Below, one piece after another: positions 44,040 through 53,723 of a DNA stretch of 64,000 nt. Under the pieces are notes generated by a model, which saw only the letters and a program-made list of their open reading frames with translations, ran no database searches and had not been told where the DNA came from. Location: contig JAEYOM010000020.1 of assembly GCA_023411715.1 (NCBI GenBank), positions 1 through 64,000 of the forward strand, given 5' to 3'. This stretch comes from Bacillota bacterium. GTDB taxonomy: Bacteria; Bacillota; Clostridia; Acetivibrionales; DTU013. How positions within the stretch are numbered: position 1 is the stretch's first letter; every line of letters starts with the position of its first letter. The position numbers were made by a program, and so were the translations under genes.

Positions 44040-45428
44040 ATGGTTTTACTACCTAGTCTGGAGAGGAAAAGAAAAGCATGGCAGGATGGAGTGGCCCATG
44101 CCACGCTGGATCCGGAAGGTCCGGGCGTCGCCAGGATGCATCTGGTACCGCCGAAGCCCGTCTTATTCGGCGACCCGCCGAGCCAGCTCATAATCAACGG
44201 CACATGGTTCCTGCCCGTGGGGCCATCCTGGGCAGCCGTACTGAGGATATTTTTTGAAGAACTTCATGACAAGTGCAGGGATAAATATGAAATCAGCCCG
44301 GAAGAGATCGAGCAGATCGAAAAAGCTGTGGTAAACAGGACTAAAAAGTTATATCCGGGAACCGATCCCGATATGATTTCGGGCGACCTTAAGGAGATAG
44401 TTACCCTGGCGGTAAGTATCGCCACAAACCGGGATATTCCCGAGGGTACGCTCAATGGACTTGATATCGAAAAATACAGCAAATATATGACAGCTCCACA
44501 CAGAATGGACCTGATGGTCGCTCCGATGACAGTTAACGGTATACGCGCCTGCCCGCTCGAATGCGCATGCTGCTATGCCGAAAGCGGAAGTGTTATGGAC
44601 ATAAGCGAGCCCTTGTCCACGGATGATTGGAAGCTGATAATAGACAAGTGCAGGGATGCCGGAATACCGATGCTCACCTTTACCGGAGGAGAGCCACTTA
44701 CGAGGCGCGATATCGTAGAGTTGGTCCGCTATTCGTCATGGTTTGTGACACGCATCAATACGAATGCGTACCCGCTCACTCCCGAGCTGGCCTGCGCGCT
44801 CAGGGACGCCAGCCTTGACGGCATACAGATAACACTGTATTCGAGCGATCCGAAAATACACGACGGGTTGGTCGGCAAAGAAGGCGCATGGGAAAAGACG
44901 GTCGCCGGTATAAAAAATGCAGTTGCGGCAGGTCTCGGGGCAAGTATAAACACTCCGCTGCTCGATAAAAACAGGGATCTGGAAAGCACCATACGTTTCG
45001 CATACAGTCTTGGGATCCGCTGTTTCGGGTGCTCAAGCCTCATCCCGGCCGGCGGCGCCGTAGAACAGATAAACGCGGGCAAGGCACTTACTCCTGCTGA
45101 GCTCAAGGATATATTGAAGAAAGCTGTGGAGGTCTGCAACGAATTGAAATCGGACATTTCATTTACATCGCCAGGCTGGCTCAGTGCCGAAGAGATCGCC
45201 GGGCTTGGCCTTCCGAGCTCACCTGTCTGCGGGGCATGCCTGTCAAACATGGCCGTAGCGCCTAACGGCGATGTAGTTCCCTGCCAGAGCTGGGTAAGCG
45301 GCCAGACTTTAGGCAACATGCGCGCACAAACATGGAAGAGCATATGGAACAGCACAGCCTGCAGAAACATCCGCAGGAACTGTGCCGCAAGGCCTGTATG
45401 CGCGCTGAAGGAGGGCAGTGTGATATGA
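44040..45428 (+). CDS. radical SAM/SPASM protein, candidate maturase of the CA-repeat protein
   Basis: The 462-residue protein has an N-terminal domain of about 150 residues not recognised from other maturases (NGTWFLPVGPSWAAVLRIFF). The radical SAM core has the motif ACPLECACCYAESG (CxxxCxxC) and TFTGGEPLTRRDI. The C-terminal SPASM-like region (CGACLSNMAVAPNGDVVPCQ ... CRNIRRNCAARPVC) would hold auxiliary iron-sulfur clusters. GAGGTAAAAGCT precedes the ATG. Its stop overlaps the start of the CA-repeat gene by four bases (ATGA). Peptide-modifying radical SAM/SPASM enzymes are typically encoded next to their Cys- or Gly-rich substrates, which is the situation here. Confidence 0.88.
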   Translation: MVLLPSLERKRKAWQDGVAHATLDPEGPGVARMHLVPPKPVLFGDPPSQLIINGTWFLPVGPSWAAVLRIFFEELHDKCRDKYEISPEEIEQIEKAVVNRTKKLYPGTDPDMISGDLKEIVTLAVSIATNRDIPEGTLNGLDIEKYSKYMTAPHRMDLMVAPMTVNGIRACPLECACCYAESGSVMDISEPLSTDDWKLIIDKCRDAGIPMLTFTGGEPLTRRDIVELVRYSSWFVTRINTNAYPLTPELACALRDASLDGIQITLYSSDPKIHDGLVGKEGAWEKTVAGIKNAVAAGLGASINTPLLDKNRDLESTIRFAYSLGIRCFGCSSLIPAGGAVEQINAGKALTPAELKDILKKAVEVCNELKSDISFTSPGWLSAEEIAGLGLPSSPVCGACLSNMAVAPNGDVVPCQSWVSGQTLGNMRAQTWKSIWNSTACRNIRRNCAARPVCALKEGSVI

Positions 45429-46558
45429 AGACGAATAAACGAACGCCGATGTCGAAGCAGATATCAGATTTCAAACGATTATCGGCGCTCCTGATCATAG
45501 CGGTTTTTCTGGTCTGCACAGTGATACCTGCCGCTGCTGCGACCCCGCCGGACATCATACATCAGATGACTGTTACCTTGACGCCCCAGCCGGACGGCAG
45601 CATCAACATAAAATATCATCTGGATTATGAAGCGACCACGGATTTTCCGGCAGATACGCAATATCTTGAAATAGGAGTACCTAACCCTGATTTTGTCATA
45701 CTTGACTATTCTCCTGCTCCTCTCTTATCGGGCGCATCGGAAAACACAAACGGCGGTTCATGGGCGCACCTCGATTTTTCCAAGCTGCCCAAAGCGGGTG
45801 ACCGTTTTGAACTGGACTTTACGATAATGCAGCGCTCAATGATAAACAATGCCGGCAACGATGTTTCGTTCCAGTTCAGACCGGGATGGTTCGATTTCGC
45901 GGAGATAAAGGAAATGAAGGTGATATTGGACACTTCCTCGCTGCAGTCGGCGGAATTGACCCCGCAGCCTGATGAGACCGGTTCGGGAAGCGCTGTCTGG
46001 ATCACCGGTGACATGAAGACAGGTGAAAAGACGGATTTGTACAATGTCGTCTGTGCTCGCTCGTCCTTCTCCAAATTGGACGAAAACGATGTCGGAGGCA
46101 ATGCATCGGGCAGTTCGGGCTCATCAGGCTATTCCGGAGGCCCGGGAAACGCCTCGTCGGGCGGGACCGGCAGTTACAGCAGCAGTTCGGGCGGCGGGGC
46201 CGTCGGGGTCATATTCTTCGTAGTGTTCATATTTATAGCAGTACTTTCAAGCTTCGGCAGATTTTCGGGAAGGCGCAGCTACATTAACGGTAGATATGGC
46301 GGCGGATACCGCGGCGGTATCTTCATCAACAATCCGCATAACTTCCACGGCGGAGGAGGCGGTCGTGGAGGCGGAGGCGGAGGAAGGCCATCGTGCGCCT
46401 GTGCCTGCGCCTGCGCGTGCGCGTGTGCGGGAGGGGGCCGGGTAGGCTGTGCAGAACGCGGTTACAAGGTGCTTTACTGGTTTATCCGCAACAGGTCGAC
46501 AGTCTGCGGTTGCGAGGCTTGGCAGGAAGGCGGCCGGGAAACCGGGATCAAGGGCTGA
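45425..46558 (+). CDS. secreted membrane-anchored Gly-rich protein with six-fold Cys-Ala repeat
   Basis: ATG 45425 overlaps the radical SAM stop and gives 377 residues. A signal peptide (about 1-39, ending AAAA) leads into a beta-rich domain (about 40-205, e.g. MTVTLTPQPDGSINIKYHLD), then a Gly/Ser linker. A transmembrane helix follows (AVGVIFFVVFIFIAVLSSFG, about 260-280), then a Gly-rich segment. After it comes SCACACACACACAGGGRVGC: six consecutive Cys-Ala units. The Cys and Ala codons alternate between synonyms (TGC/TGT, GCC/GCG), so the repeat is kept as protein. A short tail with CGC follows. The CA block is a likely radical SAM target, probably on the cytoplasmic side. Function is unknown. 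Confidence 0.8.
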   Translation: MKTNKRTPMSKQISDFKRLSALLIIAVFLVCTVIPAAAATPPDIIHQMTVTLTPQPDGSINIKYHLDYEATTDFPADTQYLEIGVPNPDFVILDYSPAPLLSGASENTNGGSWAHLDFSKLPKAGDRFELDFTIMQRSMINNAGNDVSFQFRPGWFDFAEIKEMKVILDTSSLQSAELTPQPDETGSGSAVWITGDMKTGEKTDLYNVVCARSSFSKLDENDVGGNASGSSGSSGYSGGPGNASSGGTGSYSSSSGGGAVGVIFFVVFIFIAVLSSFGRFSGRRSYINGRYGGGYRGGIFINNPHNFHGGGGGRGGGGGGRPSCACACACACACAGGGRVGCAERGYKVLYWFIRNRSTVCGCEAWQEGGRETGIKG

Positions 46559-46656
46559 AAAGCAACTGTTTTTCCGGTATGTGGTATAATTGCATTGCAA
46601 GTGCTACAGGCGCTTGCGATTTCCAAAGAGAACAAACCTTACAGCATGGAGCGCTT

Positions 46657-47232
46657 ATGGATACAATGGATGAAAAAATGAAACTGATTCACGGAAGACC
46701 GGCAGTCAATGACCGTCTGCCAAAAGAAATCGCGACGTATGACCTGCTCGGCAATCTCGGTATACCGTTTGAAAGGGTTGACCACCGCGCCGCAGGGTCC
46801 TACGACGGCTGCGCCGACATAGAAGCCGTTCTGGGCGTTGAAATATGTAAAAATCTGTTCCTATGCACCCAGTCAAAAACGGAATTCTATCTGCTGATGA
46901 TGCCCGGAGTCAAAAAATTCGTTACAAAGGATGTGTCCAGGCAGATAGGCAGTTCGCGGCTCTCATTCGCGGACGCCGGCTATATGGAAGAATTCCTGAA
47001 TATCACGCCGGGCTCGGTCAGCGTGCTCGGTCTCATGAACGATACCGGACACAAGGTCAGACTGCTCATCGACAGGGAGATAGCCGAATCCGAATATGTT
47101 GGCTGCCATCCCTGCATAAACACGTCGAGCCTGAAAATAAGGACTTCCGACATATTGGAAAAATTTCTTCCGTATACTGGTCATAAGCCGGTCATCGTCG
47201 AACTGAGAGATCCGATCCGGGGCGACTCCTAA
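46657..47232 (+). CDS. ProX/YbaK-type aminoacyl-tRNA deacylase
   Basis: ATG 46657 follows GGAGCGCTT; the longer open frame overlaps the CA-repeat gene and is not used. The 191-residue protein has the YbaK/ProX fold: IPFERVDHRAAGSYDGC, KNLFLCTQSKTEFYLLMMPG, the catalytic-site Lys region FVTKDVSRQIG, and GSVSVLGLMNDTGHKVRLLI followed by DREI. Members hydrolyse mischarged Ala- or Cys-tRNA-Pro. It may share a transcript with the CA-repeat operon, since it lies under 100 bases downstream on the same strand. Confidence 0.85.
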   Translation: MDTMDEKMKLIHGRPAVNDRLPKEIATYDLLGNLGIPFERVDHRAAGSYDGCADIEAVLGVEICKNLFLCTQSKTEFYLLMMPGVKKFVTKDVSRQIGSSRLSFADAGYMEEFLNITPGSVSVLGLMNDTGHKVRLLIDREIAESEYVGCHPCINTSSLKIRTSDILEKFLPYTGHKPVIVELRDPIRGDS

Positions 47233-47323
47233 AAAGAAACGCGTGCTGAAAGCTTGCTGCTATAAAACGTATCTGTTTCCGAGGATATAATGTAAAGGCC
47301 GGCTTTAAAGTAAGGTGAACATT

Positions 47324-48643
47324 TTACTGCAGAGGTATCTCGATATGCATTTTCGTACCTTTACCGGGTGCCGAGTCAAGCGACATGCTTCCCCTGTTCA
47401 GTTCCAAGCGCTCGCGGATGCCCTGCAGTCCGAAGCCGCCCTTTAATTTGTCAAATTTTTTGGTTTTTAATTTTTCAACATCAAAGCCCTTCCCGTCGTC
47501 AGCTATGTCAAGCTTGATGTATGCCCTGGTAATTGTCAGCTTTATTTTGATATTTTCTGCCTCTGCGTGCTTTTTTACATTTGTAAGAGCTTCCTGAACT
47601 ATCCTGAATAAGGCTGAAGTCAGATAATATTCTATCCTTGAGTCCTCGCCGGAATAAGAAAATCCAATATTGATACTATTTGAGACGGAGAAGGTTTCAA
47701 TATACCTTTGAACAGCGCATATAAGCCCGTCGTCCAGATCGGAAGGCTTAAGGTCGTAAATAATAGTCCTTATCTCATTAACCACAGAATGGGTTGAACC
47801 GTTGAGGCTGCTCATTTCGGATGTAAGCCTGTCCATATTTCCGTCAGATAAAAATTTCTTGCACAATTTAACCCTGAAAGAGAGGTTAACTGCGGATTGC
47901 GCAAGGCCGTCGTGGATTTCACGCGCTATTCTTTTTCTTTCCTCTTCGTGGGCCTTCATGATTTTCCTGCTGAGAAAAATCAACTGGCTGTTCTGCTGTT
48001 TATATTCCTGCAGCAGGCTCTGCATATCCTTGTAAAGCTTGCTGTTTTCCAGCGAAACTGCAGCCTGTCCGGCAAGAGAGCTCATAATCAGTTCGTCTTC
48101 ATCGGTAAAAGAAAGAATCTCATCGGCGGCATTTTTTTGGCGGTAATCTATTATGGTATCCCAGGACTTCTTTTTGTTGATCAGCTGAATAACACCTGTT
48201 ATATCATTATCATGGTTTTTCATGGGTATGGACAGTACTGATTTTGTACGATAACCTGTATTGAGGTCAAAACTTTTGTTGTGTTTGTACTCAACTTCAT
48301 CGCCAATTATATAAGCATCATTTATCCTGTGGGATTCTCCAGAGATAACCGTAAAGCCGAATATACTTTTTTTTGATACAGGTACGGCAAAGTCCTGCAG
48401 GCTGATCGCCATGCTTGTATTCCTTGCAATTGCAAATTTAAGAAGCTTCCCTCGAGTTGAGCCGTTTCTGATATGGGACCAGTCACCTGATTTTTTATCT
48501 ACAACGATATATATTGTACCTGCATCTGCTGAAGTAAGCTTCATACTGCTGTTTATTATTTTTTCAAACAGCTTCATAGTATCCTTTTCGGATGAAAGGG
48601 ATATGCCTATGCCATTAAATTCCTTTAAAATATCATATAGCAT
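47324..48643 (-). CDS. GAF-domain sensor histidine kinase, NarL-type partner class
   Basis: The 439-residue protein is soluble. It has a GAF domain (about 15-195), a coiled coil, a HisKA_3 dimerisation domain with the phospho-acceptor His in ERKRIAREIHDGLAQSAVNL, and a HATPase domain (FRIVQEALTNVKKHAEAENI, DDGKGFDVEKL). HisKA_3 kinases normally pair with NarL/LuxR-type regulators, but none is adjacent. It is divergent from the large cyclase/TPR gene; the two may share a signal. TGGAGGCCTGA precedes the ATG. Confidence 0.88.
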   Translation of the reverse strand: MLYDILKEFNGIGISLSSEKDTMKLFEKIINSSMKLTSADAGTIYIVVDKKSGDWSHIRNGSTRGKLLKFAIARNTSMAISLQDFAVPVSKKSIFGFTVISGESHRINDAYIIGDEVEYKHNKSFDLNTGYRTKSVLSIPMKNHDNDITGVIQLINKKKSWDTIIDYRQKNAADEILSFTDEDELIMSSLAGQAAVSLENSKLYKDMQSLLQEYKQQNSQLIFLSRKIMKAHEEERKRIAREIHDGLAQSAVNLSFRVKLCKKFLSDGNMDRLTSEMSSLNGSTHSVVNEIRTIIYDLKPSDLDDGLICAVQRYIETFSVSNSINIGFSYSGEDSRIEYYLTSALFRIVQEALTNVKKHAEAENIKIKLTITRAYIKLDIADDGKGFDVEKLKTKKFDKLKGGFGLQGIRERLELNRGSMSLDSAPGKGTKMHIEIPLQ

Positions 48644-48818
48644 TCAGGCCTCCATTACCGCTTCAGCTGCGCATTCATAAGTACGATTTTAACAGAATCT
48701 ATTGGATTTATCTTTTTACATTAATTCGCCGATAAATATAATGATTAGACCTAAGCAATTACAGTATACGACAAATTTCTTCCTTTTACAATCATACAAA
48801 AAAGTACAGGTGAGGATT

Positions 48819-51800
48819 TTGATTTGCTTTAACTGCGGACTTAAACTCAATAGTGAAAGTGATAGTGAATGTCGGTTCTGTGGGGTTAAATTCGCGGGCA
48901 GGTGTTTGGCATGCGGCTTTCCGAATCCTCAGACTGCAAGGTTCTGTTTTAATTGCGGTAGCAGGATTTCAGATCCCGAACGGTTAAGCTCTGTTGAAAA
49001 TTTCGGAAAACTGGCTGAAAGCAGAAAAAATGCAGCCGTTATGTTTGCAGATGTTTCCGGGTTTACGGCGCTTTCCGAAAAACTTGATCCGGAAGAGGTC
49101 CGCGAAATCATCAATGAATGCTTCAACTACATAACCAGCCCGGTTTACGAGCTGGGCGGCACTATCGACAAGTATATCGGCGATTGTGTAATGGTGCTTT
49201 TCGGCGCCAGATATACGCATACCGACGATGCTAAAAGAGTAGTAATGTGTGCAATGAAAATGATGAGCCTTGTTCAGGAATTTTCGACAAACATGCTCTC
49301 TTCAAAAGGAGTCAGACTGAATTTATCCATAGGAATTAATTACGGTCTTGTTGTCACGGGGGGTGTAGGGAATTACTTCGACCGGGACTATACAGTAATG
49401 GGCGATATAGTTAACACAGCTCAAAGGTTGCAGATCAGCGCGGGAGAAGGGGTAATACTTGTTTCGGAATCAGTGTATACGGAAACCAGGGACAAATTCG
49501 AATATTCGGAACCGATTGAAGTTAAAGTCAAGAATAAGGAAAAACCGGTCAGATGCTACAGTCCCATGAGAATAAATTCAGAGTATTTCTACGACAATGA
49601 GCTTTCTTTTATTGAAAGAGAGAAGGAAATAGGAATATTGAACACGATTTTCAATGAAGCTCAAAATACAGGACTGAAATACGCATTTATTACCGGCGAG
49701 GCGGGCCTTGGAAAGACAAGACTTTTAAAGGAATTTACATATAAATTGGGTAATGATCTGAAAAAGGTTTGGGTGGAATGTAATGCCATTTCCCAGAACA
49801 GGTCCTACAGCCTGATCTCAGGGGTACTGGCAGGTATTATGAATATAAATTCCATGGACAGCGGGAATATGAAAAAGCACAGGCTCATTTCCTTTCTGGA
49901 CTATATTCTTTCAGATTACACTGATGAAGAAATAAAGCACAACTATGATTTTTTGGGGCTTCTTATGGGCCTTGAACGGGATAGTGAATTTCAGAGCATT
50001 TTTGAATCAATGAATTATGAAAGCATACTCCATGAGATATTGAAGCAGCTGGCACTATTTTTCACAAACCTTTGCCGGAAACACAAGCTGATGCTGATCA
50101 TAGATGATGTGCACTGGGCGGACAACGGTTCCATCCAGATATTGAACGACCTAATACCCATGATCAGGGATTCAAAAGCAGTGTTTATATTTTCCTCGAG
50201 ATACGAGCTGAAATCATTTCTAAAAGCAGAGGCGGACGGCATGGTTAATCTGAAATTGAACGCCCTTTCCAGAACCGGTGTCAGAAGCCTCGCCTGTGCT
50301 CTTTTGAATTCCGAAAATATGGATGACCGGCTTTTCAATTCAGTACTTAAAATCACTAAGGGCAATCCTTTATTTATTAAGGAATTGCTGTCCAATATCA
50401 AAAGGAATGGTAATTATACAGTTAAAGAAGGGCAGGCATCTATTGATGAAAAAGAACTTGACATGATGCCTGAAAATATTCAGAAGCTGATAAGCTCCAA
50501 TATATCTACTCTTGACGGGACAAGCCTTAAAATATTGCAGGCTGCTTCAGTTATCGGGAAGGAGTTTTCATACTCTCTGGTAAACTACCTTCTGGACAAT
50601 GCCATAACCAGTGAAGACATTGCTGGAATCCCGGTCCAGATGAACCTTATCGAACTTAAATCGACTCATACTTCATCCAGAAATATAGATAAAACATACG
50701 AGTTTGCTCATGAAATAGAGAGAGAAGTAATTTACGACAGCATACTCAACAAGGATAAGACGGAGCTTCACAAAAAAATCGGTAAATATCTTGAAACAAC
50801 CTACTCAAGGGATATTGAAAACTATTACGAAACTATATGTATTCATTTTAGCAAGGCCGGAATGTACAAAAAAGCGGCAGATTACTATTTCAAGGCTGCT
50901 CTTAAGCTGAAGGGCGGCTATGATCTCAACGGCTCGCTGGAGTATTTCGACAGGTTCCTGGAGCTTGCCGATGCATGGCACGATCGTGAAAAATCCTCCG
51001 ACAACCGGGTATTTAATGCCTACGAAGAAAAGGGCCATATATATATTATCAAGGCCAATTATGAAGAAGCCCTGGAACAGATGTACAAGGCTCTGGATCA
51101 TGCAATACTGCCGGATGAAATTAATCATACAAAAATGCAGATCGCCGAAGTTTACAAGGATATGGGAAAGCTGGCCGATGCAGCACAGATTATTGACGAG
51201 CTGGAGCCAGGTATGCGTGAAGACGGCTTCAATTACGGGAAATGGCTGCAGCTGAAATGCAACATACTTAGGATAAAAGGGGATACAGGCGCTCTATCAC
51301 TTGCAAGGAAGGCAGAGAAGGCTTTATTGAAAACAGGCGATTACAGGAGCCTTTCCGAGACTATGAAGCATGCCGGTATGATATATTTCATCAAGGGCGA
51401 TATCGACAATGCCCTTTCGTACATGAGCAAATCATACAAATATGCTGAGAAGAACAAACTGCTTGAAATAATGGCAAGGGTATCGGGCGATCTTGGTATC
51501 ATATATCACTCAACAGGAATGATATCAAAAGCTCTGGAATCCTTTAACAAATCTCTGGACATTTCTAAAAAGCTTTCCTATCAGAGAGGTGTAATAGCCG
51601 CATGTATCAACCTGGGTATATTGTACCTGTATAATGGATTTTTCGTATCGGCCCGGAATTTATTTGACGAATCCCTCGAAATATCAAAGGAAATAGGTTC
51701 GAAGCTTTATGAATGCGCAAGCCTGACAAATCTGGGTGACATAGCCTATGAGACCGGTGAATTTGAAACGGCACAGGAATGTTACAAGGATTCTCTCGAT

Positions 51801-52355
51801 CTTGCAAGGATTTTAAGGGCACCGGTAGAAGAAGGTGTCAATTATATCGGCATTGCAAGGATCTATTTGAATTATGAAAGGTATAGGGAGGCTGCAGAAT
51901 TGATAGAGTCCGCCCGTGGCCTGTTTGAAGAGACGGATGAACTTGTCAGCCTTGGCGACTGCCATATGTACGAAGGCTTCCTGGAACAGCAGACAGGCAG
52001 CTATGATTCGGCACTGGAGCATTATGACAAGGCAGCAGCGATATTCAACGAATGCAGAAATGAGACGAAAATGCTGAAGACAATGAGGTATAAGGGCAGC
52101 CTTTTTCTGAAAAAAGGCCTTTATGAGGATGCGCTCCGATTGTTTGAGGCTGCAATTTCCAGTGCCGAAAAGCTGGCATGTGATTATGAGTCTGCAAAAT
52201 GCTGGTTTGGCAAGTACAAGATATTAAAGGCTAAAGGCTATGATGCCGAAGCTGCTGCTACCCTTGAAAAGGCTGCGGCATATATAAAGAAGGTGGACGC
52301 CTGCCGCTGGACCGATATAATAACAGACAGCAAAAATAGTAATATGGCCCTATAA
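48819..52355 (+). CDS. class III nucleotidyl cyclase / AAA ATPase / TPR multidomain protein
   Basis: Of several possible starts, TTG 48819 (MICFNCGLKLN, AGGTGAGG upstream) places the zinc ribbons at the N-terminus; 48702 is an upstream option. The 1178-residue protein has two zinc-ribbon pairs (FNCGLKLN...CRFCG; CLACG...FCFNCG). A class III cyclase domain follows with both metal Asp motifs (MFADVSGFTALSEK and KYIGDCVMVLFGA), then an AAA ATPase (GEAGLGKTRLLK, LMLIIDDVHWAD). A long helical series of tetratricopeptide repeats takes up the last 450 residues. Such LuxR/cyclase-type assemblies link ATP sensing to cyclic nucleotide output; the product nucleotide is not determined. Confidence 0.88.
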   Translation: MICFNCGLKLNSESDSECRFCGVKFAGRCLACGFPNPQTARFCFNCGSRISDPERLSSVENFGKLAESRKNAAVMFADVSGFTALSEKLDPEEVREIINECFNYITSPVYELGGTIDKYIGDCVMVLFGARYTHTDDAKRVVMCAMKMMSLVQEFSTNMLSSKGVRLNLSIGINYGLVVTGGVGNYFDRDYTVMGDIVNTAQRLQISAGEGVILVSESVYTETRDKFEYSEPIEVKVKNKEKPVRCYSPMRINSEYFYDNELSFIEREKEIGILNTIFNEAQNTGLKYAFITGEAGLGKTRLLKEFTYKLGNDLKKVWVECNAISQNRSYSLISGVLAGIMNINSMDSGNMKKHRLISFLDYILSDYTDEEIKHNYDFLGLLMGLERDSEFQSIFESMNYESILHEILKQLALFFTNLCRKHKLMLIIDDVHWADNGSIQILNDLIPMIRDSKAVFIFSSRYELKSFLKAEADGMVNLKLNALSRTGVRSLACALLNSENMDDRLFNSVLKITKGNPLFIKELLSNIKRNGNYTVKEGQASIDEKELDMMPENIQKLISSNISTLDGTSLKILQAASVIGKEFSYSLVNYLLDNAITSEDIAGIPVQMNLIELKSTHTSSRNIDKTYEFAHEIEREVIYDSILNKDKTELHKKIGKYLETTYSRDIENYYETICIHFSKAGMYKKAADYYFKAALKLKGGYDLNGSLEYFDRFLELADAWHDREKSSDNRVFNAYEEKGHIYIIKANYEEALEQMYKALDHAILPDEINHTKMQIAEVYKDMGKLADAAQIIDELEPGMREDGFNYGKWLQLKCNILRIKGDTGALSLARKAEKALLKTGDYRSLSETMKHAGMIYFIKGDIDNALSYMSKSYKYAEKNKLLEIMARVSGDLGIIYHSTGMISKALESFNKSLDISKKLSYQRGVIAACINLGILYLYNGFFVSARNLFDESLEISKEIGSKLYECASLTNLGDIAYETGEFETAQECYKDSLDLARILRAPVEEGVNYIGIARIYLNYERYREAAELIESARGLFEETDELVSLGDCHMYEGFLEQQTGSYDSALEHYDKAAAIFNECRNETKMLKTMRYKGSLFLKKGLYEDALRLFEAAISSAEKLACDYESAKCWFGKYKILKAKGYDAEAAATLEKAAAYIKKVDACRWTDIITDSKNSNMAL

Positions 52356-52457
52356 TTTCCTTGTAAAATAGGTACTTCATACCATTTTTATGAAAGCCGG
52401 ACATGTAGTAAAATATTACTGGAAGTAATTAAGACCGATTTAATATGGAGGTGTAGT

Positions 52458-52877
52458 ATGTTTAAGAAGTTAACTGTTATTCTTGTACTGCTGATGTTTA
52501 TGCTTTCAGCTATCCCGGCATATGCCTTAGAACAGGGCTCTGCCGACGTACAAAAGCCGATTATTTACGAAAGTACAATAACCGTTGATGAAAATGGAGG
52601 AGTTTATAAAGTAGGGTTTGCTACTGTTAAATTCCCCAAAGGTTTTATTGATGATAACCAACTTCCCATTACAGTGAAAGTGGAAATTTCAGCAGCTGAT
52701 GGTGTGCCCGGCATACAATTTTCTCCGGATATACCGGCTTTCAACAAGGATGTAACAATAATGGTCCACAAGTATGAAGGGTTGCTGTATGACAGTACTT
52801 CAGGACAGAACATACAGGTTGATCTGGAGAATCAGAAAATTTCGGTTAAACATTTCTCACGGTATGCATTTTCATAA
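52458..52877 (+). CDS. small secreted protein of unknown function
   Basis: The 139-residue product has a clear signal peptide (MFKKLTVILVLLMFMLSAIP, cleaved near AYA-LEQ). A beta-rich domain follows, with VGFATVKFPKGFIDDNQLPI and a terminal VKHFSRYAFS, reminiscent of ZU5-like or S-layer-associated surface domains. ATGGAGGTGTAGT supplies the ribosome site. It is followed by a good terminator. Function cannot be assigned. Confidence 0.7.
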   Translation: MFKKLTVILVLLMFMLSAIPAYALEQGSADVQKPIIYESTITVDENGGVYKVGFATVKFPKGFIDDNQLPITVKVEISAADGVPGIQFSPDIPAFNKDVTIMVHKYEGLLYDSTSGQNIQVDLENQKISVKHFSRYAFS

Positions 52878-52894
52878 GATTAGCTGTTAAAATG

Positions 52895-52928
52895 GGCCTC
52901 CTTGACGTTAAGTCCAGGAGGCCTTTTT
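52895..52928 (+). terminator. intrinsic terminator after the secreted protein
   Basis: GGCCTCCT (52895-52902) pairs with AGGAGGCC (52916-52923) and is followed by TTTTT. Confidence 0.88.
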
Positions 52929-52981
52929 GAAGGTTTATTCAAGGTTTTTCCGGATAAACGGCAAATACGGCGGTGTAAGAT

Positions 52982-53671
52982 ATGGCATTTTTTTATTTAT
53001 TACTGGGGCATCTTATTGGTGACTTCGTATTACAAACAGATAAAATTGCAGAAAATAAGGGCAGACGCTGGAAATGGAACTTATTGCATGTCCTTGTCGT
53101 CACTTTTTGCATCCTGGTCTTTTCATATAGCTTCGGTATTCCGTTAATTTTTCTTGTCTTGTTAAATGGCGTTGTGCACTTTGTCCTTGATTTTCATAAG
53201 AAAGATATAATGGGCATTTTGCATTTATCAGAGCTGCAAGGCTTTCTATTTGACCAGCTTCTGCATATTCTGCTGCTCTTTTTGGTTTCACAGGCAGCGG
53301 ATTACGGAACTAAGCAGCTGCTTGATTTTAAAACGGTCAGGCTTCTTATTGTTCTTGCCCTTGTGACCTCCTTCTCGGCAGTCCTTACCCAATTTATATT
53401 ATCCGCTCTGTTTCCCCGTACGGACAACAGCTTTTTTAAAGATGGTGAAAAGCATGTAGGCATACTCACCAGGCTTTATGCAGCAGTTGTTTTTTATCTG
53501 TCCTTTGTTATTTCGCCTTATTATCTTCTACTTCTTGTGGTTGCGGCAGTACTCTTTTTAATGCAATTCAAACTGAAATGGAATAAATGGATGAGCCATT
53601 CACACCTTTTGATCAAGCTCCTGCTGGATACAGCTATTTCAGCTGTCTGTATGTCACTTATAATCTTCTGA
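52982..53671 (+). CDS. DUF3307 membrane protein
   Basis: The 229-residue membrane protein has the family N-terminus MAFFYLLLGHLIGDFVLQTD followed by KIAENKG, and VVHFVLDFHKKD. It has about six hydrophobic helices. DUF3307 proteins are widespread, lack a known function, and often sit near SatD-type genes, none of which is present here. It converges with the ACT/metallo-beta-lactamase gene. Confidence 0.85.
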   Translation: MAFFYLLLGHLIGDFVLQTDKIAENKGRRWKWNLLHVLVVTFCILVFSYSFGIPLIFLVLLNGVVHFVLDFHKKDIMGILHLSELQGFLFDQLLHILLLFLVSQAADYGTKQLLDFKTVRLLIVLALVTSFSAVLTQFILSALFPRTDNSFFKDGEKHVGILTRLYAAVVFYLSFVISPYYLLLLVVAAVLFLMQFKLKWNKWMSHSHLLIKLLLDTAISAVCMSLIIF

Positions 53672-53723
53672 ACAACCCTGATGCTTTTACGCCCTCAGTG
53701 CAAAGCTTGTCAGTGGTGATGGT

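Noticed and set aside
45332..45424. Longer N-terminus for the CA-repeat protein
   Set aside because: It lies inside the SPASM-coding part of the radical SAM gene; ATG 45425 starts a clean signal peptide.
46393..46656. N-terminal extension of the ProX/YbaK gene
   Set aside because: It overlaps the CA-repeat gene, has low-complexity content and no ribosome site; ATG 46657 has GGAGCGCTT.
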